64,000 bases of DNA from Lycium barbarum. Taxonomy: Eukaryota; Streptophyta; Magnoliopsida; Solanales; Solanaceae. Location: assembly GCF_019175385.1 (NCBI RefSeq), contig NC_083346.1, positions 61,285,821 to 61,349,820 on the forward strand, written 5' to 3'. A model generated the notes under the pieces. That model did not search any database and was not told where the DNA came from. It worked only from the letters and a program-made list of their open reading frames with translations. Below are positions 1 through 10,168 of this stretch, piece after piece (position 1 is the first letter of the stretch; each line of letters begins with the position of its first letter). The position numbers and the translations under genes are program-made.

Positions 1-180
1 TACGTTGTTACTTGGATCTTGTCAAGACTTTAGAACTAACATTCTTGGAAATACGTGGATTGTTCCTTCGAATTTCCCATATCTTTTATTTTCTAGTTTT
101 TAGATTCTTTTCTATATTTGCTTCCGCACTTCTTATATTTTAATTATAAATTTGGGATCTCCCTAACCTCGTTGTTATCA
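1..180 (+). repeat. 3' end of an LTR-like repeat, copy 1
   Basis: This 180-bp block is repeated at 1118-1297 with three substitutions that I count by eye. It ends in GTTGTTATCA, a plausible LTR 3' terminus (CA). The upstream part lies outside the window. I read it as the end of the 5' LTR of a short element whose 3' LTR ends at 1297. No clear tRNA primer-binding site follows at 181, so the element type is not settled. Confidence 0.55.
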
Positions 181-1117
181 AGAAATCAAGAATAAGTAAA
201 GAAAACTTAGAGAGTACTGTTCACGGCACTGTCCACTTGAGCATTTTTTTTTTCTAACTTTTTTTTTTGCTACTGTTCACGTGCTACAGTATTTTTCCAG
301 ATTTTTTTTTTTGGTGGTATTTAGAATTCAAATCAATAGATCGGGTGAGTATAGGAATTCTCAACCATCCAAAGCTCTGATAGCAGCCATGGAAGCTCAA
401 CTCCATTGAAGGACAAGCAAATGTTATGTCAAGATCAACGGGCTTCAATTAGCAATTAAAAAAATTGTCTTGTGATGGCAGAAGACCTCCAGCCCTATTC
501 AGATTTTTTTCCTCAAGTCTTACACCAATTTGGAGGCCCAAATTAAAGTCCAAAGTGAGATGAAATGAGGCCCAAATCAGCCCCAAAAGAAGAAGTTTCC
601 AGCAGCCCAAATTGGCTCAAATTAGTTTCTAGAATAAATAATTAATGGTTGTTTTAATCTATGTTGACTTGCATTGGTCCAAGTGTGGGTAGTCTTCTAG
701 GTTGTTTTAATCTATGTTGACTACATTGGTCCTAGTGTGGGAAGTCTTCTATGTTTCTAGGGAAGATAATTCCCATTAATTTCTATTTTGACTAGTTCCT
801 TCCTTTACAACTATATATAGGGGTGATTGTCATCCATTGTAAATCAGATTTTGAAGAATATATTATATTGAGAGTTCTTTTGAACCTTTGTGGCATTACT
901 TTAGGATTTATCTTTCAACCTAACTAGTTCCTAGTTCAAGGTAGTAAGATAATTTCTTCCTTGATATCTTTGATTTCTTTTTGGTATTCTTTCGAAGGCG
1001 GTTAGTTCTAAATACTAATTGTTGTCTTAAGTTACTCACAAAGCGGTCAGGATCCTAATCTACTGTTTTTGATTTGTTATCTCAAGTAAAGGCGTTAGAT
1101 TTCTTCCTATAAATCTA
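181..1117 (+). mobile_element. Short LTR-type element: internal part and 3' LTR upstream portion
   Basis: This 937-bp stretch separates the two 180-bp direct repeats. It holds no coding region. It contains poly-T runs and ACTGTTCACG words (near 219 and 283), a 53-bp tandem duplication (647-699 and 700-750), and a TATA-like CTATATATAGGGG near 811. The TATA position suggests that the 3' LTR begins upstream of it, perhaps near 378 (TGATAGCA, near-inverted to the TGTTATCA end) or near 647. Neither start is proven. At about 373-384 the minus strand reads GCTATCAGAGC, like a tRNA-iMet primer site, which could instead mark a second truncated element. A short non-autonomous LTR (TRIM-like) element is my best reading. 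Confidence 0.4.
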
Positions 1118-1297
1118 TACGTTGTTACTTGGATCTTGTCAAGACTTTAGAACTAACGTTCTTGGAAATTCGTGGATTGTTCCTTCGAATTTCCCATATC
1201 TTTTATTTTCTAGTTTTTAGATTCTTTTCTATATTTGCTTCCGCACTTCTTATATTTTAATTGTAAATTTGGGATCTCCCTAACCTCGTTGTTATCA
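1118..1297 (+). repeat. 3' end of an LTR-like repeat, copy 2
   Basis: Second copy of the 180-bp block at 1-180, ending GTTGTTATCA at 1297. The next bases (CCAGG) belong to the host Ty3-type element tail. The matching target duplication would lie left of the window, so the insertion cannot be verified here. Confidence 0.55.
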
Positions 1298-1674
1298 CCA
1301 GGGTTCGGAGTATGTTGGCATATCGTGAAGGTTACGAAAGGACGTAAAAAATAAGTTGGCAGCGGGTGTAATGTGAGGTAGATGTAGGGGGAACATACGG
1401 AAGATATCTGGTGAGGTCAACAAATATAAAAAGGACAACTGAGACAACACCATATGAGGCTAGGGATAGCAAGAAGTACAAGTCACAAATCGGTTGGTTC
1501 GAAATTGACGGAACCAAGTTGATTAACCCATGGCCTACGGATAACCTGAGCTTCTAAAAACGGATATGCGAAATGATCGTATGTGACAACTATAAGGGAG
1601 ACCTCCCCGAAGTATCATAATACACCACAAGGCCAGTTCAACATTCGAGGACGAATGTTCTAAAGGGGAAAGGA
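1298..1674 (+). mobile_element. 3' internal end of a Ty3/gypsy-type element (E) with polypurine tract
   Basis: Non-coding tail of an element whose 3' LTR starts at 1675. It contains a hairpin at 1640-1659 (AACATTCG-AGGA-CGAATGTT) and the polypurine tract AAAGGGGAAAGGA at 1662-1674, immediately before the LTR TG. The segment around 1599-1660 resembles 31665-31732 of element D, including the words GGACAACTATAAGAGAGA-like and GGCCAGTT. E is therefore probably a non-autonomous relative of D. Confidence 0.75.
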
Positions 1675-4514
1675 TGTTATATCCCGCATTTTGTGCGTTC
1701 GGATAATTCAAGATAATCGCGGGAAGGTAACAAGCAAGGCCATATTTTTACTTTGTTTGGCATACAAGTTGCTTATGGAAATTTTGAAGTGGAAAATATC
1801 AAGAATGGCTAGGGGTAAAAAGGGAAATTCGCAATGTGACTCGTGGAAATATGGAGGAAGGCGAAGGGTAAATTTGGAATTTGGAAAATAAATTTTCGTG
1901 AATTGTAAAACAAAAAAGAAAGAGTGGACTTGAGTTATTGGGCCATGTTGGCCGTCCATATGGAGTGGGCTTAAGCCCACATAGAAGTTTAATGAACAAG
2001 ATAAAAGAAGACCAAGTCTTCATAATATTCATTTTATTCCCTAGAAGTTTCAAGAAACAAAGAACAAGAGAAAAGGAGGAAAAACCCCCAAGGCCATTCG
2101 GCCATAGCAAGAACCAACAAAAACCTTGGAAAATGTTTTCTTCAAAAATTATTTTCTACTAATTGAAGGGTCCTTAGCAAGTTGGAGTGTTCATTAGAGC
2201 AAGAACAACACATATTCTTGCAAGTTGTAAGTTCTAGCTAAGTGGGAAGTCAAGAGAAAAAGGTAAGATTTAATCTCTCTTTTATATGTTATGGATGTTT
2301 GTGCATGTTGTAGTGTGTAAAAATGGGTGAAATTCATGAAGAATATGGATGTAGGGGTGGTGGCCGTGAGTATGTAGTGTAGGTTGTGGTCGTGTACATT
2401 GTGTGTAATAAGGGATCAATTTTACTTAGTATTTTGGTTGTTGTTGTCATGGATTCCGTGTTGATAATGAAAGTTTAATGATCTTAGTGAAGTTGTAGTA
2501 GTTGGAGACTTGCTTTGGGAGTTAATGTGAATTGAATATAATGTTCTTGCATGTATGGAAGATAATGTTGTTAATATGATGTTGCTAGTGTGTATTTCAT
2601 GAATTTGGAAGGAAAAGGAAATGTGTCGTTAATGTTCTTGTTCCATTTGGAAGGTCGCGGGTGAAGGAGTATATCGATTGAGTCATTTTGAATGTTATGC
2701 GAATTTAATTAAATATGAATGAAATGACGTCGAATTGTGTGACGAAGGTTGCTAATGTTAGAATGTATCTTGGGTTGATTGTTGAAATTGTTAGTATGAC
2801 TGTTGGCCTTATTGTTGATAGTTTGGCCGGGTTGAATTCCCGGGTTGTTGTTGATTAAAATTGGCCAAGTTAAATTTTTGGGGATGGTGTATTACAGGGG
2901 AAATGCTGCCGAAATTTCGGTAGACAAAGTGTTAGTCTAGAATGAGGTTCTTAGACATCTATAGCTAATGTTTATATTCATTAATATTGTTATAGATTTT
3001 GGAAGGCCAAGAGTTAAGTTGGATTGACTAAGGAAGCGAACAAGCTATGTAAGGCTCGTCCCTTTCTTTCGAGGCATGATTCCGACGTTAAGATTTCATA
3101 TTTGTTTCCATATCTCCTTGATCTCGAAAGTTAGATGTTGTGATTCCGATGCTATAACTTCGTAACTACTTCCATACCTTCCTTGTCTTCAAAAGCTAAA
3201 AGTCTAGGGTTCCAAGATATGATATCCTTCCTAATAACCCGTAATGGTTTCCAAAATGTTTATATCCTCCCAAGGCAAAGGTGTATGAATTTGTAAACTT
3301 CTATGACTACAATGATGAATATGCTTTTGTAATGATAATGGTGAAGTCAAAGAAGAGAATTGTCTAGAATGATTATGACAATAATGGTTTTATGTCTAAA
3401 AGTCTTAAGCTAAGGATTTAATATGAATATAAGAATAATGAACTAGTTCTTGATTTCAATCCCATTCCTTTGTTATGACTCTATTTTTTAAAGACCCCAA
3501 AGTGTATGAATTGATGTTTTATGAAGCTTAAGATTTTATTCTATGTTTCTCTTAATACTATTCTCCGTTGATAGTCCCGCCTTATAACACTAGTTCCTTC
3601 AAGGCGAGACAAAGCGGTCATGGTTATCCCATAATGTAATCGGAGGTTACCGACCTTACGTCACTCCGATGGATACATGACTTTCTTTGGGCTCTCATGC
3701 ATGCTGACTACATGATATATGTATATGGCATATGTATATGTATATGGGGAATATGGGGAAAGGGAGATATGTTGCGCTATAGACGCATTGCCACGTGGTC
3801 AGTTGGCGTAACTCATCCCGGACGCGGGACATATGTGGGGGAGCCGACATCGTTCGACGCTATGATATGATGATATGTTCTATTTTCTCGATACGAACAA
3901 GAAATGTTTTTCAAAGGAAAAGAGGCATGCATGGCATTCGGTCCAAAAGTCACTTATATGTATAGGTTACTCTCTTGTCTCACTATATGTTCTATGATCC
4001 CATAATAATGTTATTCATACTTTATACTTCTTATTATGATGTTTTTCATGCCTTACATACTTGGTACATTACTCGTACTGACGTCCCCTTTTGTGGACGC
4101 TGCGTTTTCATGCCGTGCAGGTAGACGGGTTTGATTCCTAGGAGCTTCTCCAGCGGTATATTGGAAGTGCTCGAGTTATTCCGGAGCTCCAGCTTATTGG
4201 TACTACTTTTTGTGTATATGTTCGGGCACGGCAGCACCCGGCCCATCTTGTTACTATATGTATTTTGTTTAGAGGCTCGTAAACAGATATGTACAGTCAG
4301 ATGTTTCATAAACTTGTTTGTCCCCGTCGTTGTATATTAAGTTAGTAAAGTTTATTAATACATGTTTATAATAATGCTATTAATGATAGTGTTAATTAAA
4401 GAAACGACGGTATTCATTTATACGGCCCACTTAGTAGTAAGAGTACGATACGAGATAAGGGGTGCTCGGTACAAGTATCGGGTACCCGTCGTGGCCCCTA
4501 GTTGGGTCGTGACA
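1675..4514 (+). mobile_element. 3' LTR of element E (Tekay/Del-like)
   Basis: A 2,840-bp LTR that starts TGTTATATCCCGCATTTTG and ends GGGTCGTGACA. Going downstream, it has a donor-like GGTAAG at about 2262 and the box ending in the TGCCGAAATTTCGGTA near-palindrome (2907-2922). It also has a TATGTAAGGCTCG box near 3048 followed by a CTTTC-rich run and GGCATG, the GCGCTATAGACGC word near 3773, and the GTACTGACG stem-loop with GTGCAGGT near 4076-4122. No open frame here looks like a protein. The 5' part of the element is missing or left of the window. Confidence 0.8.
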
Positions 4515-4739
4515 TAAATAGCCCCGAAGGAAAATGTATATAGCCTCGAAGGCAATGCACATATCTGTATAACCCTGCAGGAAAATTGTATATCTGTGTA
4601 TCCTCGAAGGCAATGTGTAACTGCATAGCCCCAAAGACAAAGCGTATATATGTATAGCCCCGAAGGCAAATTGTATATTTGTATAGCCTCGATGGCAAAG
4701 TGTATACAATAATGCTGTAAATGATATACATATGTATAT
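4515..4739. repeat. 29-bp degenerate minisatellite (TATAGCCCCGAAGGCAAAT..)
   Basis: About seven imperfect copies of a 27-31-bp unit, of the form TATAGCCCCGAAGGCAAAT followed by TGTATATCTG. It lies between the end of LTR E and the solo LTR at 4740. The CCCCGAAGG core recalls the GCCCGAAGGGGCC minisatellites inside other LTRs of the window. Minus-strand reading frames across it give repetitive peptides and are not genes. With nested elements removed it joins to 16275, then 20396, then 23274. Confidence 0.75.
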
Positions 4740-6739
4740 TGTCACGACCCAATTTCACTAAGTCGCGGGGGCACCTACCTTTTCCACCTCGGTAAGCGAA
4801 TCCTTATCCAAATAATTTCACAATACATGAATAAATAAGTCAATGAGCAGAAAGGATAGACATTCGTAAGTCTGACATAATAATAGATAAATAATACAGA
4901 GAGACATCAAAACCACCCCAGTATCTAGTCTGGTCATACAAGAGCATTTAACGAGAATCTACAAGTTTGGAAGTAATAATAATACATCAGTAGTCTCAAT
5001 ATGTCTTAGAATATCAAGTAAGACATAAATAAAAGAAAAATCTTCAAGGCGGCGAACATCCTTGTGCTCACCGTGCAAGACTCTAAATAGTAATCCTCGA
5101 ACTACTATCAGCCACGAGGAGTAGAGGTCGAACCCACCTGGAACTCTGCATTCATAAAAGAATGCAGCAAGTGCAGGTCAGTATAAACAACAAGTACTGG
5201 TAGGTATCACAGGCTGACTAAGATTAGCTAACATATATCAAGGCAATAAACTAAGATAAACAGGTAAATCAACAAGGTATAAGTCAATGACGAGCTAGTA
5301 ACCACGTGCACGTCATCACCTATGTTATAGCATCTAAGCCCAAATATACCAAGTCTCAATATATTCAATCTGAATCTGTATATCACAAGTACATCACAAG
5401 AATATCACAATAGAATCCATAGTACAATGCAATGCAATAATGTATGAAGTGTGAATGCAATGCATATGCACCATACATATGTACTCCAATGATGGAACAT
5501 CACATCTCGGCAGTACAACCCATGGGGACCCGCAAAGTCCATGTACCTCACGGTTTCGACAACAACCTCGGTAATCGCTACCACTTATCCTCGATTCTGG
5601 GATAAACATCGAACTTCAGTCCTCACGTCACTCTCATCCAACTGAGCCCAGCTCATAACAGTGTTTCCTTAAGTATCATCAATGTATCAACAATATATGA
5701 AGGATGAGAATGCGTGCAATGTATGAGTTTAATGTCAATAATCAGATCAATACCAAAGTACCAAGCATGGGCACACCAACAACATCATGAAAAGGCTACA
5801 CAATAAGCCATAATAGAATCACTATCCTCGTCTCAAATGATAACAAGTAAGATACTACAATATCAAAATCAAGATATATCAATAGTCTCCAATATCTACT
5901 ATCTCCACGTGGCATCTAGCCAGTAACAATAGAAAAAGATAAGTCACAGCACAATGAGTTGGCTAACCCCAATCACACAACAGGGCCCAACCTAAGACAA
6001 TGTCTAACCCAACTTCATACCCGAAGGTTTACATGGATTCTCCGACAATATCGTTTCAATATATGCTTCGCTAAATGAAGTCTCACCATAGGGTAAATCG
6101 TAACCTACCTGGAAGGCCGAACAACAAGGTCTCCACAATCACACCTTAGTCTTTCCTTTCCTCTGAGCCTCGAGATAAAGAAAGTATAAACACATTCGAA
6201 TCAAGAGATTAGAATCAAGAAGAACATCGATCAAGCCTTACTTCTATTCAAGACCCAAATTCCCGACCTATGGAATGAGTTTTATGAACTAAAAGAGTGA
6301 AATTAGGAATTTAAAGGTCTCAACAAGAAATTAAAGCTCTAGGTGATCAATTCCCATCAATATCAAGCTTGAATAACCAACAATTTACTTAAATTCGAAT
6401 TCTAGGCAAAACCCCAAAATTTGGGTATCAACCCTAACTTCCAATCCCATAAATTAGCCCCTATTTTGGAAGAATCATGCAATAATAGATTCTAGTCATC
6501 AATTCTATGCTTAATAAAGCTAACCCAATCAATAAATCAAGATTACAAGCCTAGAAAGAAGAACTCATAAAAACTCTCTTTTAATCCTCAAGTTCTTAAA
6601 GAAACTAGCATATTTTATAGATTTCCTATGATGATTAATGGAATATGGAATGGTAATGAAGATGGAAGAACTTACCACAATGATTCTCCCCCATGAAATG
6701 ACTTGAAATGCTCCCAAAAGCTCTATTTTGGGAGTGGGT
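4740..6739 (-). mobile_element. Solo LTR 1 (minus strand), first part
   Basis: Begins TGTCACGACCC on the plus strand, which is the 3' end of the LTR on its own strand. It continues after the insertion of element C at 15655-16269. Its flanks are TATAT at 4735-4739 and TATAT at 16270-16274, a perfect 5-bp target duplication, so this is a solo LTR of about 2.6 kb left by LTR-LTR recombination. A degenerate form of the GTACTGAC/GCAGG stem-loop is seen near 5150-5185 on the minus strand. It has no coding content. Confidence 0.85.
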
Positions 6740-8906
6740 TGTAACACCTCGTGCATTCGGGCTAAGATTTGACTCGTAAGACGGGGTATAATGAACCCAA
6801 TTTTAGTAGTGTACAAATGGTGTTTGAAACCCAATCAAGACATGGGAAGAGTCCTTGAGCAAAGTAAAGTCGGAAGCTACCCTACGGAGCGTGTTTTCAA
6901 GTGAGTTTGCACCATATCTCAATTAAAATGAGTATACGGAAAAATATATAAGGAATTTGGGAAACTTTCCTTCTCGAAAGTTGTAGATCTTTGAAATACC
7001 TTTTCAACGGTATATTATGGAGGTCAAACAGACATCTGTACAAAAAGTTATACCTATTTTACTAAAACAGTGTTCTGTCGATTTACGGTGGAATCTACAG
7101 GCCATAAAAATTATACGGACCGTAGATTTGGGCCGTAAAACTGGTCCAAAAAGCCCAAATCACTGTAATTGATTTACGGTGGGATCTAAGGTCCGTAAAA
7201 CTTTTACCGGCCGTAAAATAGGGCGTAAAATGGGTCTGACAACAATTTTAAAATTTCATTTTAACGCTTTTTCACTTCATTCCTCACACCCCCAAGCCCT
7301 AGAACGACCTTCTATTCTCTCTCATCATAAAGAACACCAAGGTAAGCCTATTCTAATCATTCCAGGTGAATTCCAATACATATCCTTGTAATCTAAACAA
7401 GAAATCAGCATTCCTAAACTAGGGTTTTCAAGAAAACTCATCTCAAGGTTGAAGAACTCATGATTTTGGAAATCTTCTTCAAAGTTAAAATCTTTAATTC
7501 AAGTTTGGAGCATTACCAGGTATGTAGAGTTACTATCTACGTGTGGGAACATCATTGTTCTTCCCCATGCCTCATAATCCATAAATTATGATTCTCTACT
7601 AAAACTAGGGTTTCTCTACCATGCTCATGATAACCCTAGGTCCATGTACATGATTATATTATGTATGAATTATTATAATTAAATCATTGAGTTCTTAATA
7701 TTTCTTTATGATTATTGAGAATCTGTCCGTAATCCATGAAAACCCATATCTTATATTCCATGGGTTCTTGTATGCATGTTTTTAAATAAAAATGCTTATT
7801 TCATTAATATCCTACATGTCTACAAGTTTTCATGCAATTGTATTATATAACTATCTTCATGCCATGACTCAAGATACATACATGCTAAATACAAGTTATT
7901 TCATGAAACCATGTTTACAAGTTATTTCGTGAAATCATGATTACAAGAAAAGTACAAGTTAATTCTCGAAAATCATGGGCTTCTTAGCCAATTATATCAT
8001 GTTCATGTTTTTGGGAGTTGTATGAATTACCGAGAAGGCTCAGATAGCTTGAAACTACGTAGCCACCGTAGGAAAAGGATCGCCCCGCCCAGTTAGGACG
8101 ATTTCCTTAATTTGACACTGAATGGATCTATCAGGCACGTTACCACCTTATACCCTGGCAAGGTATGGGGACTCTGCTGGTTTGGCGAGGCACAAGACTC
8201 CGCGTACCCACATGGTGATATTATATTGTCGGTTATGAAATTCTCTCCCTACCTACCATGTTTTACTCATGCTTTATATTATATATGTATTAATGTTCAT
8301 GCTCATAACCAGGTTTCAGTTTCACGTTCAGTTCTTATCTTTATTACTTTATGTCCCATGTTATTTCATTCAGTTACATTACATAACAGTACATTCAATG
8401 TACTGACGTCCCCTTTTATTTTCCCGAGGGCCTACATTTCACGATGCAGGTACTAATTTACAGGACGACACATCTGCTCAGTAGGACAACATTCATATCA
8501 GCTTATTAGTGAGCCCCATCTCATTCGGGGTTTAGTCAACTCTTTATTTAATGATTAGCTATGCATCAAAGGTATGTTGGGGGCCTTGTCCCAGGGAGTA
8601 TGTTTTCCAAGTTCAGACTTATGTTAGAGGTTTCATAGACTAGACAAGTCAGTTATATCATGTCATACTTTCGGAGTCGTATAGCCATTTTGGCTCATTT
8701 ATGTTATTTCCGCACTCATGTTTAAACAAGTATTTTGATTAAGTATTATGAATTATTGCATTTTGTAAAGGCTCATCATACATTCACATTATATTCCGCT
8801 CATGTTATGCCTCATAATGATTCAGCAAGCCATGTGGTTCGCTCGGTCACATGCAGTAAGGCACCGAGTGTCGTGTTTCGCCCAGGCCATGGTTCGGGGC
8901 GTGACA
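6740..8906 (+). mobile_element. 5' LTR of element C
   Basis: A 2,167-bp LTR that starts TGTAACACCTCGTGCATTCG and ends GGGGCGTGACA. In the leader part it has a cluster of ACGG/CCGT inverted words (7078-7233), then a GGTAAG donor-like site near 7343. A GTACTGACG(T)CCCC stem-loop followed by GATGCAGGTACT lies at about 8400-8450. The first ~115 bp differ from the 3' LTR by two substitutions and one indel, suggesting a moderately young insertion. Confidence 0.9.
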
Positions 8907-8911
8907 AAGCT

Positions 8912-8923
8912 TGGTATCAGAGT
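8912..8923 (+). other. Primer-binding site of element C (initiator Met-tRNA)
   Basis: TGGTATCAGAGT lies 5 nt after the LTR end. It matches the complement of the plant initiator Met-tRNA 3' end (TGGTATCAGAGC) in 11 of 12 positions. The following CCTAGGTTC extends the similarity to the tRNA T-arm complement. Confidence 0.85.
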
Positions 8924-9213
8924 CCTAGGTTCAATTATCTTACGGAGTCTATGAAACCATGTCCAGTGGGATCACTTTTATATGTATGTGCGCGCCACAC
9001 ATATAAACAGTTGACCACCAAGACATCTAAGATTGTCTCACTTATTTCAACTCTAGATCATGCAATAGAGCTATGTTCTTAGAAATCACTCGGACTCGTG
9101 TGTTGTTCCCCATTCTACCAAAAGCGCCTCACCTCAATGGATGAGGAAGATGTGAAACTAATCATTATCGATATGTTGCTTTCAGATAGAGTTATCAGGA
9201 GTTATTCTGACTC

Positions 9214-9882
9214 GTGTGCATTGCATTCTTTCAGAAAATATCTACCAAGAGAAAGGCAACTTCGGGCCCAAGGGCTACCATTGATGCGAGCCCAGAGACG
9301 AACTCTCAGACTCCGAGAGTTCTAATTATTCAATTTTGCGACTGTAGGTCGTCAGAACCTGCTTCAAGTACCCCTAATGTTCCAGCTCAGACCAATGTGA
9401 GGATGAGGGGTTTTCCTAATCCTATTTGCTGCAAGTGTAATAAGACACATCAAGGGATGTGCCGCTATGGCACCCATAGATGTTTTGGGTGTGGCCGGCA
9501 GGGTCACTATCTGAAAGATTGCCCAAAAGTGAAACAGGATAACAAAGGTTTTTCGCACCTCATTTGCAGTAGGTGTGGAAAAAGACATGCAGGAGTGTGT
9601 AGGATGGGTTCGGATGTGTGTTATAATTGTGGTCTCCAAGGCCACATACAAAGAGAATGTCGTTCAGTCAAGTACAATAGTAACACTAAGGGTGGTGGTG
9701 CAATGCGTTCCCCCAGACCAGGCATAGCCAATTCAAAGACACCGTTCGCAACCCGTAGTGCTCGGGCACTAGCAGACCAAGGCACTGATAGGGATGAAGT
9801 AGTAGGATTAAGTGGGGATCAAGCACGTTATCATGATATGGTAGATCGCCAGGACTCCGATGTGCCGTCATATGTGTCATAG
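9214..9882 (+). CDS. Gag nucleocapsid-like protein with duplicated zinc-knuckle module (element C)
   Basis: A 222-residue frame that would bind the element RNA during particle assembly. Residues about 73-103 and 118-149 each carry the same compound module: a short CxxCxxxHxxxC, then six or so residues, then a canonical CCHC knuckle CX2CX4HX4C. The two knuckles are CFGCGRQGHYLKDC and CYNCGLQGHIQREC. The gag-pol copies A and B in this window have this module only once, so C has duplicated it. No matrix/capsid domain comparable to the A/B gag is visible upstream. The first ~65 residues may be decayed or out of frame, and the true start is uncertain. No pol follows. This is a partial gag, and whether it is expressed is unknown. 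Confidence 0.7.
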   Translation: MCIAFFQKISTKRKATSGPRATIDASPETNSQTPRVLIIQFCDCRSSEPASSTPNVPAQTNVRMRGFPNPICCKCNKTHQGMCRYGTHRCFGCGRQGHYLKDCPKVKQDNKGFSHLICSRCGKRHAGVCRMGSDVCYNCGLQGHIQRECRSVKYNSNTKGGGAMRSPRPGIANSKTPFATRSARALADQGTDRDEVVGLSGDQARYHDMVDRQDSDVPSYVS

Positions 9883-10105
9883 GTATGCCAATAATTTTCC
9901 CTCCTTGTCACATATGAGATATTATGCCCTAGATCTATTATGTCTTATGTGGTTATTGTGCAGTTGATAGTTCAGATTTAAGACCCTACAAGGTAACATG
10001 TTAGGAAGTTAACTGCAGCAAGTATAAATTGTCCATGGTAGTTTTAAGCAGGAAATAGCCTAAGAGCCAACCACCTGTAATACTAGAAAGTCTCGACTTT
10101 TTCAA

Positions 10106-10168
<63 letters not shown>

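Noticed and set aside
8112..8456. 114-residue frame present in both C LTRs (also 14855-15187)
   Set aside because: It is conserved only because the LTRs are duplicates. It includes the non-coding stem-loop module and has no protein features.
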